A stretch of 8,699 nt of DNA from Pelomonas sp966111775 (GCA_966111775.1 CBHWBD010000218.1:1-8699); one strand, 5' to 3'; positions 1 through 5,471 are shown, counted from the first letter of the stretch. Notes: a model not told the origin generated them from the letters alone. Translations and numbers: made by a program.

Positions 1-74
1 GTGGCGCTGGTCTTGTCGTCCTGGGAGTACCAGCGCTGGGCTTCGGGTTCGACGGAGGAGACTTTGGCGTTCAC
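1..74 (-). CDS. Probable DAHP synthase (AroG type), N-terminal fragment cut by window edge
   Basis: Only the first 24 codons are present; the gene runs off the left edge. It starts with GTG at 74, with GAAAGG (88-83) 8 nt upstream and an in-frame stop at 89-87, so no upstream start is possible in this frame. Of 24 codons, 21 end in G or C, which fits a real gene here. The peptide begins (M)NAKVSSVEPEAQRWYSQDDK. From memory this resembles the N-terminal extension of Burkholderiales class I 3-deoxy-7-phosphoheptulonate synthase, which condenses phosphoenolpyruvate and erythrose 4-phosphate at the entry to aromatic amino acid synthesis. No catalytic residue lies inside the window. The aromatic-rich leader ORF and terminator just upstream independently suggest an aromatic biosynthesis gene. 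The coding call is fairly firm; the product name is inference. Confidence 0.5.
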   Translation of the reverse strand, partial: MNAKVSSVEPEAQRWYSQDDKTSA

Positions 75-96
75 GGCAAGGGCCTTTCAGCAAACA

Positions 97-131
97 AAAA
101 ACCGCCGGGCTTGGCGGCCTCGGCGGTTTTT
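97..131 (-). terminator. Intrinsic terminator hairpin in the 5' leader (attenuator)
   Basis: On the minus strand AAAAACCGCCG (131-121) pairs with CGGCGGTTTTT (107-97), an 11-bp stem followed by a run of T (six at 101-96) and then GTTT. This is a canonical Rho-independent terminator. It lies 22 nt before the GTG of the minus-strand gene at 74, with no room for a promoter in between, so it is in that gene's untranslated leader. The A/T tracts are symmetric, so it could also stop plus-strand transcription, but no plus-strand gene ends to its left inside the window. Confidence 0.75.
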
Positions 132-158
132 GGGGAGTTCTGTGTTCAGCGCGCGCGC

Positions 159-221
159 TCAGGACTCTCCACCGCCGGGGCGGGGAAAAAACCAAAAGCT
201 AAAGTAAGCGGCACGGGACAT
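159..221 (-). CDS. Aromatic-rich leader peptide (20 aa), candidate attenuator peptide
   Basis: A 20-codon ORF runs from ATG at 221 to TGA at 161-159. Residues 6-12 are YFSFWFF, so six of seven are aromatic (4 Phe, 1 Tyr, 1 Trp), and all four Phe codons are TTT, unusual in this GC-rich DNA. A Pro/Gly-rich tail follows. The pattern is that of pheA, pheST and trp leader peptides, whose translation senses charged tRNA. The stop lies 27 nt before a terminator hairpin, and the likely DAHP synthase starts 85 nt after the stop. No Shine-Dalgarno is evident before the ATG; a -10-like hexamer at 235-230 sits only 8 nt upstream, so initiation may be on a very short or leaderless transcript. The alternative is chance, made less likely by the coincidence of codons, hairpin and downstream gene. 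Confidence 0.6.
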   Translation of the reverse strand: MSRAAYFSFWFFPRPGGGES

Positions 222-229
222 GGGAACGG

Positions 230-235
230 AATCTA
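230..235 (-). promoter_or_regulatory. Possible extended -10 element for the leader transcript
   Basis: The minus strand reads TGCTAGATT just before the leader ATG. TAGATT matches the sigma70 -10 consensus at four of six positions, with a TGn extension. I find no good -35 at 16-18 nt spacing. If used, transcription would start within a few bases of the leader ATG at 221. It is the only promoter-like signal I can point to for this transcript and is weak. Confidence 0.25.
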
Positions 236-278
236 GCACGCCGGCCGGATCGAGCTTTCGGCAGCGGGCAAGCCCGGC

Positions 279-292
279 TTGACCCAGGTCAA
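279..292. promoter_or_regulatory. Perfect palindrome TTGACC-CA-GGTCAA, possible operator
   Basis: Two perfect 6-nt half-sites flank a 2-nt spacer between the divergent FAH-family gene (start 335) and the leader ORF (start 221). Each half also resembles a -35 hexamer (TTGACC), one per direction, but neither has a convincing -10 at 17 nt. A dimeric repressor or activator of the FAH-family gene is one possibility. I cannot assign the site to a regulator family. Confidence 0.3.
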
Positions 293-334
293 CGCTTGGC
301 CGCCAATCGACGTCTCACTGCCTGGAGCCCCCCC

Positions 335-1114
335 ATGCAACGACGCCATGCCCTGGGCGCCGCCATCACCGGCCTCGCGGCCACCGGTTGCGCGAGCCCC
401 CCGACGGCCCCTTCGACCGCCTCGCCCTTCACGGTCGCCCAGCCCTCGGTGCCCATTGCGGGCAGCAGCGAGGTCTTCCCGGTGCGGCGCATCTACTGCA
501 TAGGCCGCAACTACGCGGCCCATGCCCGCGAGATGGGCTCGGACCCGACGCGCGAGCCGCCCTTCTTCTTCCAGAAGCCCAGCGACGCGGTGCAGTTCGT
601 GGCGCCGGGCAGCTCGACCAACCACCCCTATCCACCGCTGACCAAGAACTACCACTACGAGCTGGAACTGGTGGCGGCTCTGCACGAGGGCGGTCGCAAC
701 GTCCCCGTCGACAAGGCCCTGGACCTGGTCTACGGCTACGCGGTGGGCCTGGACATGACCCGCCGCGACCTGCAGCGCGGCATGGGCGACCAGAAGAAGC
801 CCTGGGAGATCGGCAAGAGCTTTGACCGCTCCGCGCCCATCGGCCCTATCCATCGCGTGGCCCAGGTCGGCCACTTCACCCAGGGCGCCATCACGCTGAA
901 GGTCAACGGCCAGGTCAAGCAGGACGCCAACCTGAACCAGATGATCTGGAACGTCGCCGAGCAGATCGCCCAGCTGTCCCAGGCTTTCGAACTGATGCCG
1001 GGCGACATCATCTTCAGCGGCACGCCGGAGAACGTGGGGCCGGTGGTGCCCGGCGACCTGATGGAAGGATCGATTGCGGGCTTGCCGCTGTTGAGCGTGA
1101 AGGTGGTGGCGTGA
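335..1114 (+). CDS. Fumarylacetoacetate hydrolase family protein with export signal
   Basis: A 259-residue protein of the FAH fold, closest in appearance to fumarylpyruvate/acylpyruvate hydrolases (NagK, FAHD1 type), which cleave C-C bonds in diketo acids. IYCIGRNYAAHAREMG (53-68), HYELELV (107-113) with the paired metal-ligand glutamates E109 and E111, GLDMTRRD (138-145) with the third ligand D140, GKSFD (160-164) and SGTPENVG (228-235) are all in place, so the enzyme looks catalytically complete. ATG at 335 is chosen because GGAG (324-327) lies 7 nt upstream. It adds an N-terminus MQRRHALGAAITGLAATGCA that reads as a twin-arginine or lipoprotein signal (C19), odd for a normally cytoplasmic family. 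A GTG at 449 would remove the signal but has no Shine-Dalgarno. It converges on the next gene with a 4-nt gap. The exact substrate is unknown. Confidence 0.88.
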   Translation: MQRRHALGAAITGLAATGCASPPTAPSTASPFTVAQPSVPIAGSSEVFPVRRIYCIGRNYAAHAREMGSDPTREPPFFFQKPSDAVQFVAPGSSTNHPYPPLTKNYHYELELVAALHEGGRNVPVDKALDLVYGYAVGLDMTRRDLQRGMGDQKKPWEIGKSFDRSAPIGPIHRVAQVGHFTQGAITLKVNGQVKQDANLNQMIWNVAEQIAQLSQAFELMPGDIIFSGTPENVGPVVPGDLMEGSIAGLPLLSVKVVA

Positions 1115-1118
1115 GTCT

Positions 1119-1313
1119 CTAGGGCTGTTGCAAGGGCAGGTAGGGTTCCCAGCCCAGGTGCTCATGCTTCAACGCCTGGGCTTCTTCCCAGCTGGCCGCC
1201 TCGCACTCCCACAGCTTGACGGCTGAAGGCCCGAGCAGGCGCCGCATGCCCTCATGCGATGCCGGGAAAAAGCTCAGCTGCTCACCGTCCTGCCACAGCT
1301 CGTAGCGCTGCAA
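1119..1313 (-). CDS. Conserved hypothetical protein, 64 aa
   Basis: A short, probably cytoplasmic protein without signal or membrane segment, rich in aromatic and acidic residues, with motifs YELWQDGEQLSFFPA near the N-terminus and LGWEPYLPLQQP at the end. I recall similar uncharacterised small proteins in Burkholderiales but no function. The usual start is a TTG at 1313, two nt after the tldD stop codon (1318-1316), so it is probably the last gene of a tldD transcript and translated by coupling. The ribosome site is poor (GGGACGG inside the tldD end). An in-frame CTG at 1319-1317 overlapping the tldD stop is an alternative start. It ends 4 nt from the convergent FAH-family gene, with no terminator between them. 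Confidence 0.7.
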   Translation of the reverse strand: MQRYELWQDGEQLSFFPASHEGMRRLLGPSAVKLWECEAASWEEAQALKHEHLGWEPYLPLQQP

Positions 1314-1315
1314 GA

Positions 1316-2779
1316 TCAGGCCGTCCCGCCCACCGTCAGCCCATCGATCCGCAGCGTCGGCTGCCCCACCCCCACCGGCACGCTCTGGCCTTCCTTGCCG
1401 CAGACGCCCACACCGGTGTCCAGGGCCATGTCGTTGCCGATCATGCTGACGCGGGTCAGCGCGTCGGGGCCGTTGCCGATGATGGTGGCGCCCTTGACGG
1501 GGTATTGGATCTTGCCGTTCTCGACCCAGTAGGCCTCGCTGGCGGAGAACACGAACTTGCCGCTGGTGATGTCGACCTGGCCGCCGCCGAAGTTGGTGGC
1601 GTACAGGCCCTTCTTGATCGACGCGACGATCTCCTGGGGGTCGTCCTTGCCGCCCAGCATGTAGGTGTTGGTCATGCGCGGCATGGGCACATGGGCATAG
1701 CTTTCGCGGCGGCCGTTGCCGGTGGGGGCGACCTTCATCAGGCGCGCATTCATCGCGTCCTGGATATAGCCCTTCAGGATGCCGTCCTCGATCAGCACAT
1801 TGCGCTGGCTGGCGCAGCCCTCGTCGTCGACATTGAGCGAGCCGCGGCGGTCGGGGAGGGTGCCGTCGTCCAGCACCGTCACGCCCTTGGCGGCCACACG
1901 CTGGCCGATGCGGCCGGCGAAGGCGCTGGAGCCCTTGCGGTTGAAGTCGCCTTCCAGGCCATGGCCCACGGCCTCGTGCAGCAGCACGCCGGGCCAGCCG
2001 GGGCCGACGACGACGACCATCTCACCGGCCGGCGCGGGGCGGCTCTCCAGATTCGTCAGCGCCGCATGCACGGCCTGCTCGACATAGCTGGCGATCATCT
2101 CGTCGGTGAAATAGGCCAGGCCAAAGCGCCCGCCGCCGCCGCCCGAGCCCACCTCGCGGCGGCCGTTGCTCTCGGCGATCACCGTGATGGACAGGCGCAC
2201 CAGGGGGCGCACATCCGCCGCCAGCGTACCGTCGGCGCGGGCGATCAGCACCACCTCATGCTCGGCCGCCAGGCCGGCCATGACCTGGGCGACGCGCGGA
2301 TCCTTGGCGCGGGCCATCTTCTCGGTGCGCTCCAGCAGCGCGACCTTTGCCGAGCTGTCCAGACTCGCGATGGGGTCGGACACGCCGTAGAGCTCGCGGC
2401 TACCGGCCACGCGGCCCTGCGACGGCACCTGCACCTTCTTGCTCTGGCCGGCCGCGGCAATGGTGCGCACGGTGCGCGCCGCATCCAGCAGCGAGTCCAG
2501 CGAGATGTCGTCCGAATAGGCGAATGCCGTCTTCTCACCCGCCACGGCGCGCACGCCGACGCCCTGGTCGATGCTGAAGGACCCGCTCTTGACGATGCCC
2601 TCCTCCAGGCTCCAGCCCTCGGCGCGCGTGGTCTGGAAATAGAGGTCGGCGTCATCGACGCGATGCTCGGTGATGAGGCGCAGCGCCTGCGACAGCGAGG
2701 CCTCGGTCAGGCCGAAGGGCTCCAGCAGTTGCGAGCGGGCGGTGGCCAGGCGGGCCAGGGTGGGTTCGACGGCGATCAT
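1316..2779 (-). CDS. tldD: Metalloprotease TldD
   Basis: A 487-residue zinc metallopeptidase of the TldD/PmbA (U62) family. In E. coli TldD works with TldE (PmbA) as a heterodimer that degrades unfolded peptides, trims microcin B17 precursor and affects CcdA turnover; it is cytosolic. The zinc motif HEAVGH is at 268-273 (LLHEAVGHGLEGD), and the C-terminal GVCGKEGQSVPVGVGQPTLRID (457-478) carries Cys460, the expected third zinc ligand. The N-terminal domain (about 35-200) and glycine-rich linker SGGGGG (212-217) are also typical. Length is normal for the family (about 480). ATG at 2779 lacks a Shine-Dalgarno; a -10-like TAGAAT ends 6 nt before it, compatible with a leaderless mRNA. No tldE partner is in the window. 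The 64-aa gene follows directly. Confidence 0.96.
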   Translation of the reverse strand: MIAVEPTLARLATARSQLLEPFGLTEASLSQALRLITEHRVDDADLYFQTTRAEGWSLEEGIVKSGSFSIDQGVGVRAVAGEKTAFAYSDDISLDSLLDAARTVRTIAAAGQSKKVQVPSQGRVAGSRELYGVSDPIASLDSSAKVALLERTEKMARAKDPRVAQVMAGLAAEHEVVLIARADGTLAADVRPLVRLSITVIAESNGRREVGSGGGGGRFGLAYFTDEMIASYVEQAVHAALTNLESRPAPAGEMVVVVGPGWPGVLLHEAVGHGLEGDFNRKGSSAFAGRIGQRVAAKGVTVLDDGTLPDRRGSLNVDDEGCASQRNVLIEDGILKGYIQDAMNARLMKVAPTGNGRRESYAHVPMPRMTNTYMLGGKDDPQEIVASIKKGLYATNFGGGQVDITSGKFVFSASEAYWVENGKIQYPVKGATIIGNGPDALTRVSMIGNDMALDTGVGVCGKEGQSVPVGVGQPTLRIDGLTVGGTA

Positions 2780-2785
2780 GACCCG

Positions 2786-2816
2786 ATTCTAGAAAGCCTC
2801 TCGTCAGGCATTGCAA
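2786..2816 (-). promoter_or_regulatory. Possible tldD promoter
   Basis: On the minus strand TAGAAT (2791-2786) matches the -10 consensus at five of six positions. TTGCAA (2816-2811) could serve as -35 at a long 19-nt spacing. The -10 ends 6 nt before the tldD ATG, so the predicted start site falls at or next to the first codon. Confidence 0.35.
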
Positions 2817-2913
2817 GGGAAGGACAAGCTTCTTTACGCGAGTCATGTCGGCCGCTGTTACAAGGGCTTCGTTGTGGACGGGCCTTGCAACCCAACACCC
2901 CAAGGAGCCCTCG

Positions 2914-3267
2914 ATGAAGACCACTCACAAAGCCCTGATTGCCCTGTTGACCCTGGCCGGCGCCAGCGCCTTTGCCCAGGCCCCCGCCGCCTCGGCACCC
3001 GGCACCAACACGCCGCGCATCGACAAGCGCGAAGCCCGCCAGCAGGCCCGCATCGCCCAGGGCGCCGAGAACGGCAGCCTGACGGCCCACGAGACCCAGC
3101 GCCTCGAAAAGGAACAGGCCCGCGTCGACAACGCCGAGACCAAGGCCAAGGCCGATGGCACCGTGACGGCCAAGGAGCGCCGCCGCATCACGGCCATGCA
3201 GGACGGCGCCAGCCGCGACATCCATCGCAAGAAGCACAACGCCCGCGCCGCCAGCGCGCCGGGCTGA
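2914..3267 (+). CDS. Small secreted alpha-helical protein with two EF-hand-like half repeats
   Basis: A 117-residue protein. Residues 1-21 form a clear Sec signal (MKTTHK, hydrophobic core, AFA before Q22), so it should be periplasmic or secreted. The mature part is highly charged and helical, with an internal repeat: NGSLTAHETQRL (53-64) and DGTVTAKERRRI (81-92), 28 residues apart. The spacing Gly6-hydrophobic8-Glu12 resembles an EF-hand loop, but the acidic residues expected at loop positions 1 and 3 are missing, so calcium binding is doubtful. ATG at 2914 has AAGGAG (2902-2907) 6 nt upstream; a longer reading from 2845 would bury the signal peptide. I recall uncharacterised relatives in proteobacteria but no function. 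It is transcribed divergently from tldD, and the PQQ-type dehydrogenase follows 115 nt later. Confidence 0.85.
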   Translation: MKTTHKALIALLTLAGASAFAQAPAASAPGTNTPRIDKREARQQARIAQGAENGSLTAHETQRLEKEQARVDNAETKAKADGTVTAKERRRITAMQDGASRDIHRKKHNARAASAPG

Positions 3268-3326
3268 GAACCCCGCAATACGGCTGCTAACAAATCCGTC
3301 CCCGGCAGACCCCTGCTAGGGATGTC

Positions 3327-3345
3327 GCCGGGCCCGGTGCCCGGC
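3327..3345 (+). terminator. GC-rich hairpin between two plus-strand genes
   Basis: GCCGGGC (3327-3333) and GCCCGGC (3339-3345) form a perfect 7-bp stem with loop CCGGT. No T-run follows, so it is at best a weak terminator or a 3'-end stabilising element for the small secreted protein gene that ends at 3267. It sits 4 nt before a second, longer hairpin at the start of the next gene. Confidence 0.3.
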
Positions 3346-3348
3346 CAG

Positions 3349-3385
3349 CATGCGACGCATCGGTATTGCACCGGAGCGTCGCATG
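3349..3385 (+). promoter_or_regulatory. Long hairpin enclosing the Shine-Dalgarno and start codon of the PQQ dehydrogenase gene
   Basis: CATGCGACGC (3349-3358) is the exact reverse complement of GCGTCGCATG (3376-3385), which contains the start codon at 3383-3385. Inside it, after an A-A mismatch, TCGGT (3360-3364) pairs with ACCGG (3370-3374), leaving loop ATTGC. The GGAG Shine-Dalgarno (3373-3376) and the ATG are therefore both in the stem. Such a structure could limit translation as a thermometer-like or protein-controlled element, or the inverted repeat could be a DNA operator. The pairing is seen directly; the role is inference. Confidence 0.45.
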
Positions 3386-4564
3386 AAGTCCTTGCTGATC
3401 GCCTCGCTGGCCCTGGCCAGCGCCGGAACCGCCCTCGCCTACGACCTCGTGGGCTCGGGCTACAGCCAACCCGTCTTCCTGACGGCGCCCACGGGTGATT
3501 CGCGCCTCTTCGTCGTCGAGAAGGGCGGGCGCGTCAAGACCCAGCTGGGCGGCAGCGTGTCCACCTGGCTGGACCTCTCAGCCAGCGTCAACACCGCGGG
3601 CGAGCGCGGCCTGCTCGGCCTGGCCTTCGATCCCGGCTTCGCCAGCAACGGCCGCTTCTACGTCGACTACATCGACAAGACGACGCTGAACACCGTCGTC
3701 GCGAGCTACACGACCAACGCGTCGGGTGGTGTCGACGTCGCCAGCGCCCGCACCATCCTCACCGTCGCGCAGACGGGCGGCTTCAGCAACCACAAGGCCG
3801 GCTGGATCGGCTTCAGCTCGGCCGACCCGGGCAACCTCTACATCGCCACCGGCGACGGCGGCAGCGGCTACGACCCCAACAACAACGCGCAGAACCTCGG
3901 CAGCAACCTCGGCAAGCTGCTGCGCGTGACGCCGCTGGCCGGCGGCGGCTACACGGTGCCGGCGAGCAATCCCTTCGTCGGCGTGGCGGGCAACGACGAG
4001 ATCTGGGCCTACGGCCTGCGCAACCCCTACCGCAACAGCTTCGACCGCCAGACCGGCGACCTGTGGATAGGCGACGTGGGCCAGGACACCCGCGAAGAGG
4101 TGGACTTCGCCTCCGCCGCCTCGGGCCTGGGTCGCGGCGCCAACTACGGCTGGCGGGTGCGCGAGGGCACGATCGCCACGCCCGGCATCAGCGATCCCGT
4201 GCCAGCCAACCTGACCGGCCCGGTGTTCGACTACGGCCACGTCGACGGCGCCAACTCCATCATCGGCGGCTACGTCTATCGCGGCGGCGCCGATGCCGGA
4301 CTGAACGGCAAATACGTCTTCGGCGACTTCGGCAACGGCCACATCTGGAGCCTGAGCGGCAACACGGCAACGCAGTTGTCCTCGCCTTTCGGCGCCAACA
4401 CGCTGACCAGCTTCGGCGAAGGTGGCGACGGCTCGCTCTACGCCGTTGGCATCAACGGCGACATCTACCGGCTGGCCGCCGCCGTGCCCGAGCCGGCCCC
4501 CGCCCTGCTGCTGGCCCTGGGCCTGGCGGCGGGCAGCCTGCTCACTCGTCGCCGCCGCGCTTGA
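3383..4564 (+). CDS. PQQ-dependent sugar dehydrogenase family protein with PEP-CTERM anchor
   Basis: A 393-residue exported six-bladed beta-propeller of the soluble glucose/aldose sugar dehydrogenase family, whose members oxidise sugars with pyrroloquinoline quinone. Signal peptide 1-19 (ends TALA, mature start YDLVGSGYSQPVF). Family motifs: ERGLLGLAFDPGF (74-86), NHKAG with the likely catalytic His137 (136-140), LYIATGDGGSGYDPNNNAQN (152-171), LGKLLR (176-181), EIWAYGLRNPYRNSFD (206-221), LWIGDVGQDTREEVD (227-241) and NYGWR (254-258). The C-terminus from 368 is VPEP, a hydrophobic helix and TRRRRA, a PEP-CTERM signal read by an exosortase/EpsH system outside this window. The family usually has NHNGG where this has NHKAG, so activity is not certain. 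ATG at 3383 is preferred over 3350, which has no Shine-Dalgarno and would put basic residues before the signal. Its last 23 bp overlap the end of convergent rsmI. Confidence 0.9.
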   Translation: MKSLLIASLALASAGTALAYDLVGSGYSQPVFLTAPTGDSRLFVVEKGGRVKTQLGGSVSTWLDLSASVNTAGERGLLGLAFDPGFASNGRFYVDYIDKTTLNTVVASYTTNASGGVDVASARTILTVAQTGGFSNHKAGWIGFSSADPGNLYIATGDGGSGYDPNNNAQNLGSNLGKLLRVTPLAGGGYTVPASNPFVGVAGNDEIWAYGLRNPYRNSFDRQTGDLWIGDVGQDTREEVDFASAASGLGRGANYGWRVREGTIATPGISDPVPANLTGPVFDYGHVDGANSIIGGYVYRGGADAGLNGKYVFGDFGNGHIWSLSGNTATQLSSPFGANTLTSFGEGGDGSLYAVGINGDIYRLAAAVPEPAPALLLALGLAAGSLLTRRRRA

Positions 4565-5471
4565 GCTTGAGGCCGGCGTCGTAGAGGCGGTTGCGCGGCG
4601 CGCCACTGATCTGCGCCGCCAGGGCCACGGCCTGCTTCAACGGCAGTTCCGCCGCCAGCAGGGCGAGCACGCGCAGGGCTTCGGCCGGCAGATCGTCATC
4701 GGCCGCGGCCTGGGGTGCATGGGCATGCAGCACCAGCACGAACTCGCCGCGCTGACGTTGCGAGTCGGCGGCCATCCACGCAGGCAGCGTCTCGGCTTGC
4801 GCGGTATGGATGCTCTCGAACTGCTTGGTGAGCTCGCGGCAGACCGTCACGCGGCGCGCCGGCGCCAGTTCGGCCAACAGGGCGATCAGTTCGACGATGC
4901 GGTGCGGCGCCTCGAAGACGACCTGGCTCTGGCCCTCGACGGCCAGCACGGCCTGCAGGGCGGTGCGGCGCTCGCCGGCCTTGGTGGGCAGGAAACCCGC
5001 GAAGGCAAAGCCCGTCGCCGCGGTGTCGCCGGCCACGCTGAGCGCCGTCGCCGCGCTGCTCGGGCCCGGCAGGGGCAGCACGCGGTAGCCGGCGGCCACC
5101 ACTTCCTGCACGAGAACGGCGCCGGGGTCGGAGATGGCCGGCGTGCCGGCATCCGACGCATAGGCCACGCGCTCGCCCGCCGCCAGCCGCGCAATGACGC
5201 TAGCACTGCCTTCGCGCTCGTTGTGCTGGTGCACGGCGATCAGCGGCCTGTGCAGGCCGAGATGGCGCAGCAGCGAGCCGCCCTGGCGTGTGTCTTCGCA
5301 GGCCAGCGCATCCACGAGGCCGAGCAAGTGGATGGCGCGCAGGCTCAGGTCGGCGAGATTGCCGATGGGCGTCGCCACGAGATAGAGGGTGGCGGCCGGA
5401 TACTGCTGGCCGCCGGCCGCAGCCGCAGCGGCCTGGCGCAGCAGTGACTGATCGGAAATGGCAATGTTCAA
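4542..5471 (-). CDS. rsmI: 16S rRNA (cytidine(1402)-2'-O)-methyltransferase RsmI
   Basis: RsmI uses S-adenosylmethionine to 2'-O-methylate C1402 of 16S rRNA in the ribosomal P site. It is a tetrapyrrole-methylase-fold enzyme. Numbered from the 5471 start: LVATPIGNLADLSLRA (31-46), CEDTR (58-62), SDAGTPAISDPG (106-117) and PLPGPSSAATAL (133-144) are the SAM-binding and family motifs, followed by GFLP (159-162) and a RELTK motif. The C-terminal LPLKQAVALAAQISG and LYDAGL helices are also typical. Length 309 aa, slightly longer than the 286 of E. coli because of an Ala-rich N-terminal stretch. No ATG is available; TTG at 5471 has GAGAG 6 nt upstream and fits family length better than TTG at 5501. 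It diverges from yraN with overlapping 5' ends and overlaps the PQQ dehydrogenase gene by 23 bp at its 3' end. Confidence 0.95.
   Translation of the reverse strand: MNIAISDQSLLRQAAAAAAGGQQYPAATLYLVATPIGNLADLSLRAIHLLGLVDALACEDTRQGGSLLRHLGLHRPLIAVHQHNEREGSASVIARLAAGERVAYASDAGTPAISDPGAVLVQEVVAAGYRVLPLPGPSSAATALSVAGDTAATGFAFAGFLPTKAGERRTALQAVLAVEGQSQVVFEAPHRIVELIALLAELAPARRVTVCRELTKQFESIHTAQAETLPAWMAADSQRQRGEFVLVLHAHAPQAAADDDLPAEALRVLALLAAELPLKQAVALAAQISGAPRNRLYDAGLKLKRGGDE

Larger units (their letters stand above)
75..221 (-). promoter_or_regulatory. Candidate ribosome-mediated attenuator for the probable DAHP synthase gene
   Basis: The region holds leader ORF, competing segment and terminator in the order of a classical attenuator. 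CGGCGGT occurs at 177-171, just after the aromatic codons, and again in the terminator 3' arm at 107-101. Either copy can pair with ACCGCCG at 127-121. A ribosome stalled on the TTT/TAC/TGG codons (206-186) could leave the first copy free to form an antiterminator; a ribosome that finishes translation would cover it and let the terminator form. A 12-nt self-complementary stretch AGCGCGCGCGCT (159-148) overlaps the leader stop and may form a further hairpin. The pairings are seen in the sequence; the mechanism is inferred from trp and phe operons. Confidence 0.5.

Noticed and set aside
1..207. Plus-strand open frame of 68 codons from the left edge
   Set aside because: It runs antisense through the terminator and the leader ORF, has no family resemblance, and the minus-strand frame at 1-74 has much better codon usage and a Shine-Dalgarno.
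233..1165. 310-codon minus-strand open frame opposite the FAH-family gene
   Set aside because: Antisense shadow; the plus strand has intact enzyme motifs, and the shadow translates to low-complexity Arg/Ala/Gly/His-rich sequence.
2832..2860. TTTACG, 17 nt, TGTTAC as a sigma70 promoter for the small secreted protein gene
   Set aside because: Only four and three of six consensus matches; too weak to list as a feature although the spacing is right.
2811..2890. Inverted repeat TTGCAAGG / CCTTGCAA flanking the tldD - secreted protein intergenic region
   Set aside because: An 8-mer pair 64 nt apart is expected by chance fairly often in a region of this size, and no further structure supports it.
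1259..2917. 552-codon plus-strand open frame opposite tldD
   Set aside because: It is the antisense shadow of tldD, an effect of high GC. The minus strand carries the clear TldD motifs including HEAVGH.
3303..3318. Sigma54-like promoter ahead of the PEP-CTERM gene (CGGCAGACCCCTGCTA)
   Set aside because: The GG and GC dinucleotides are 9 nt apart instead of the strict 10, and the flanking bases fit poorly.
3350..3382. Upstream ATG start for the PQQ dehydrogenase
   Set aside because: No Shine-Dalgarno precedes it, and the added residues (MRRIGIAPERR) spoil a signal peptide that is typical when started at 3383.
3578..4606. 342-codon minus-strand open frame opposite the PQQ dehydrogenase
   Set aside because: Antisense shadow rich in Val/Ala/Gly with no motif; the plus strand shows the propeller motifs, signal peptide and PEP-CTERM tail.
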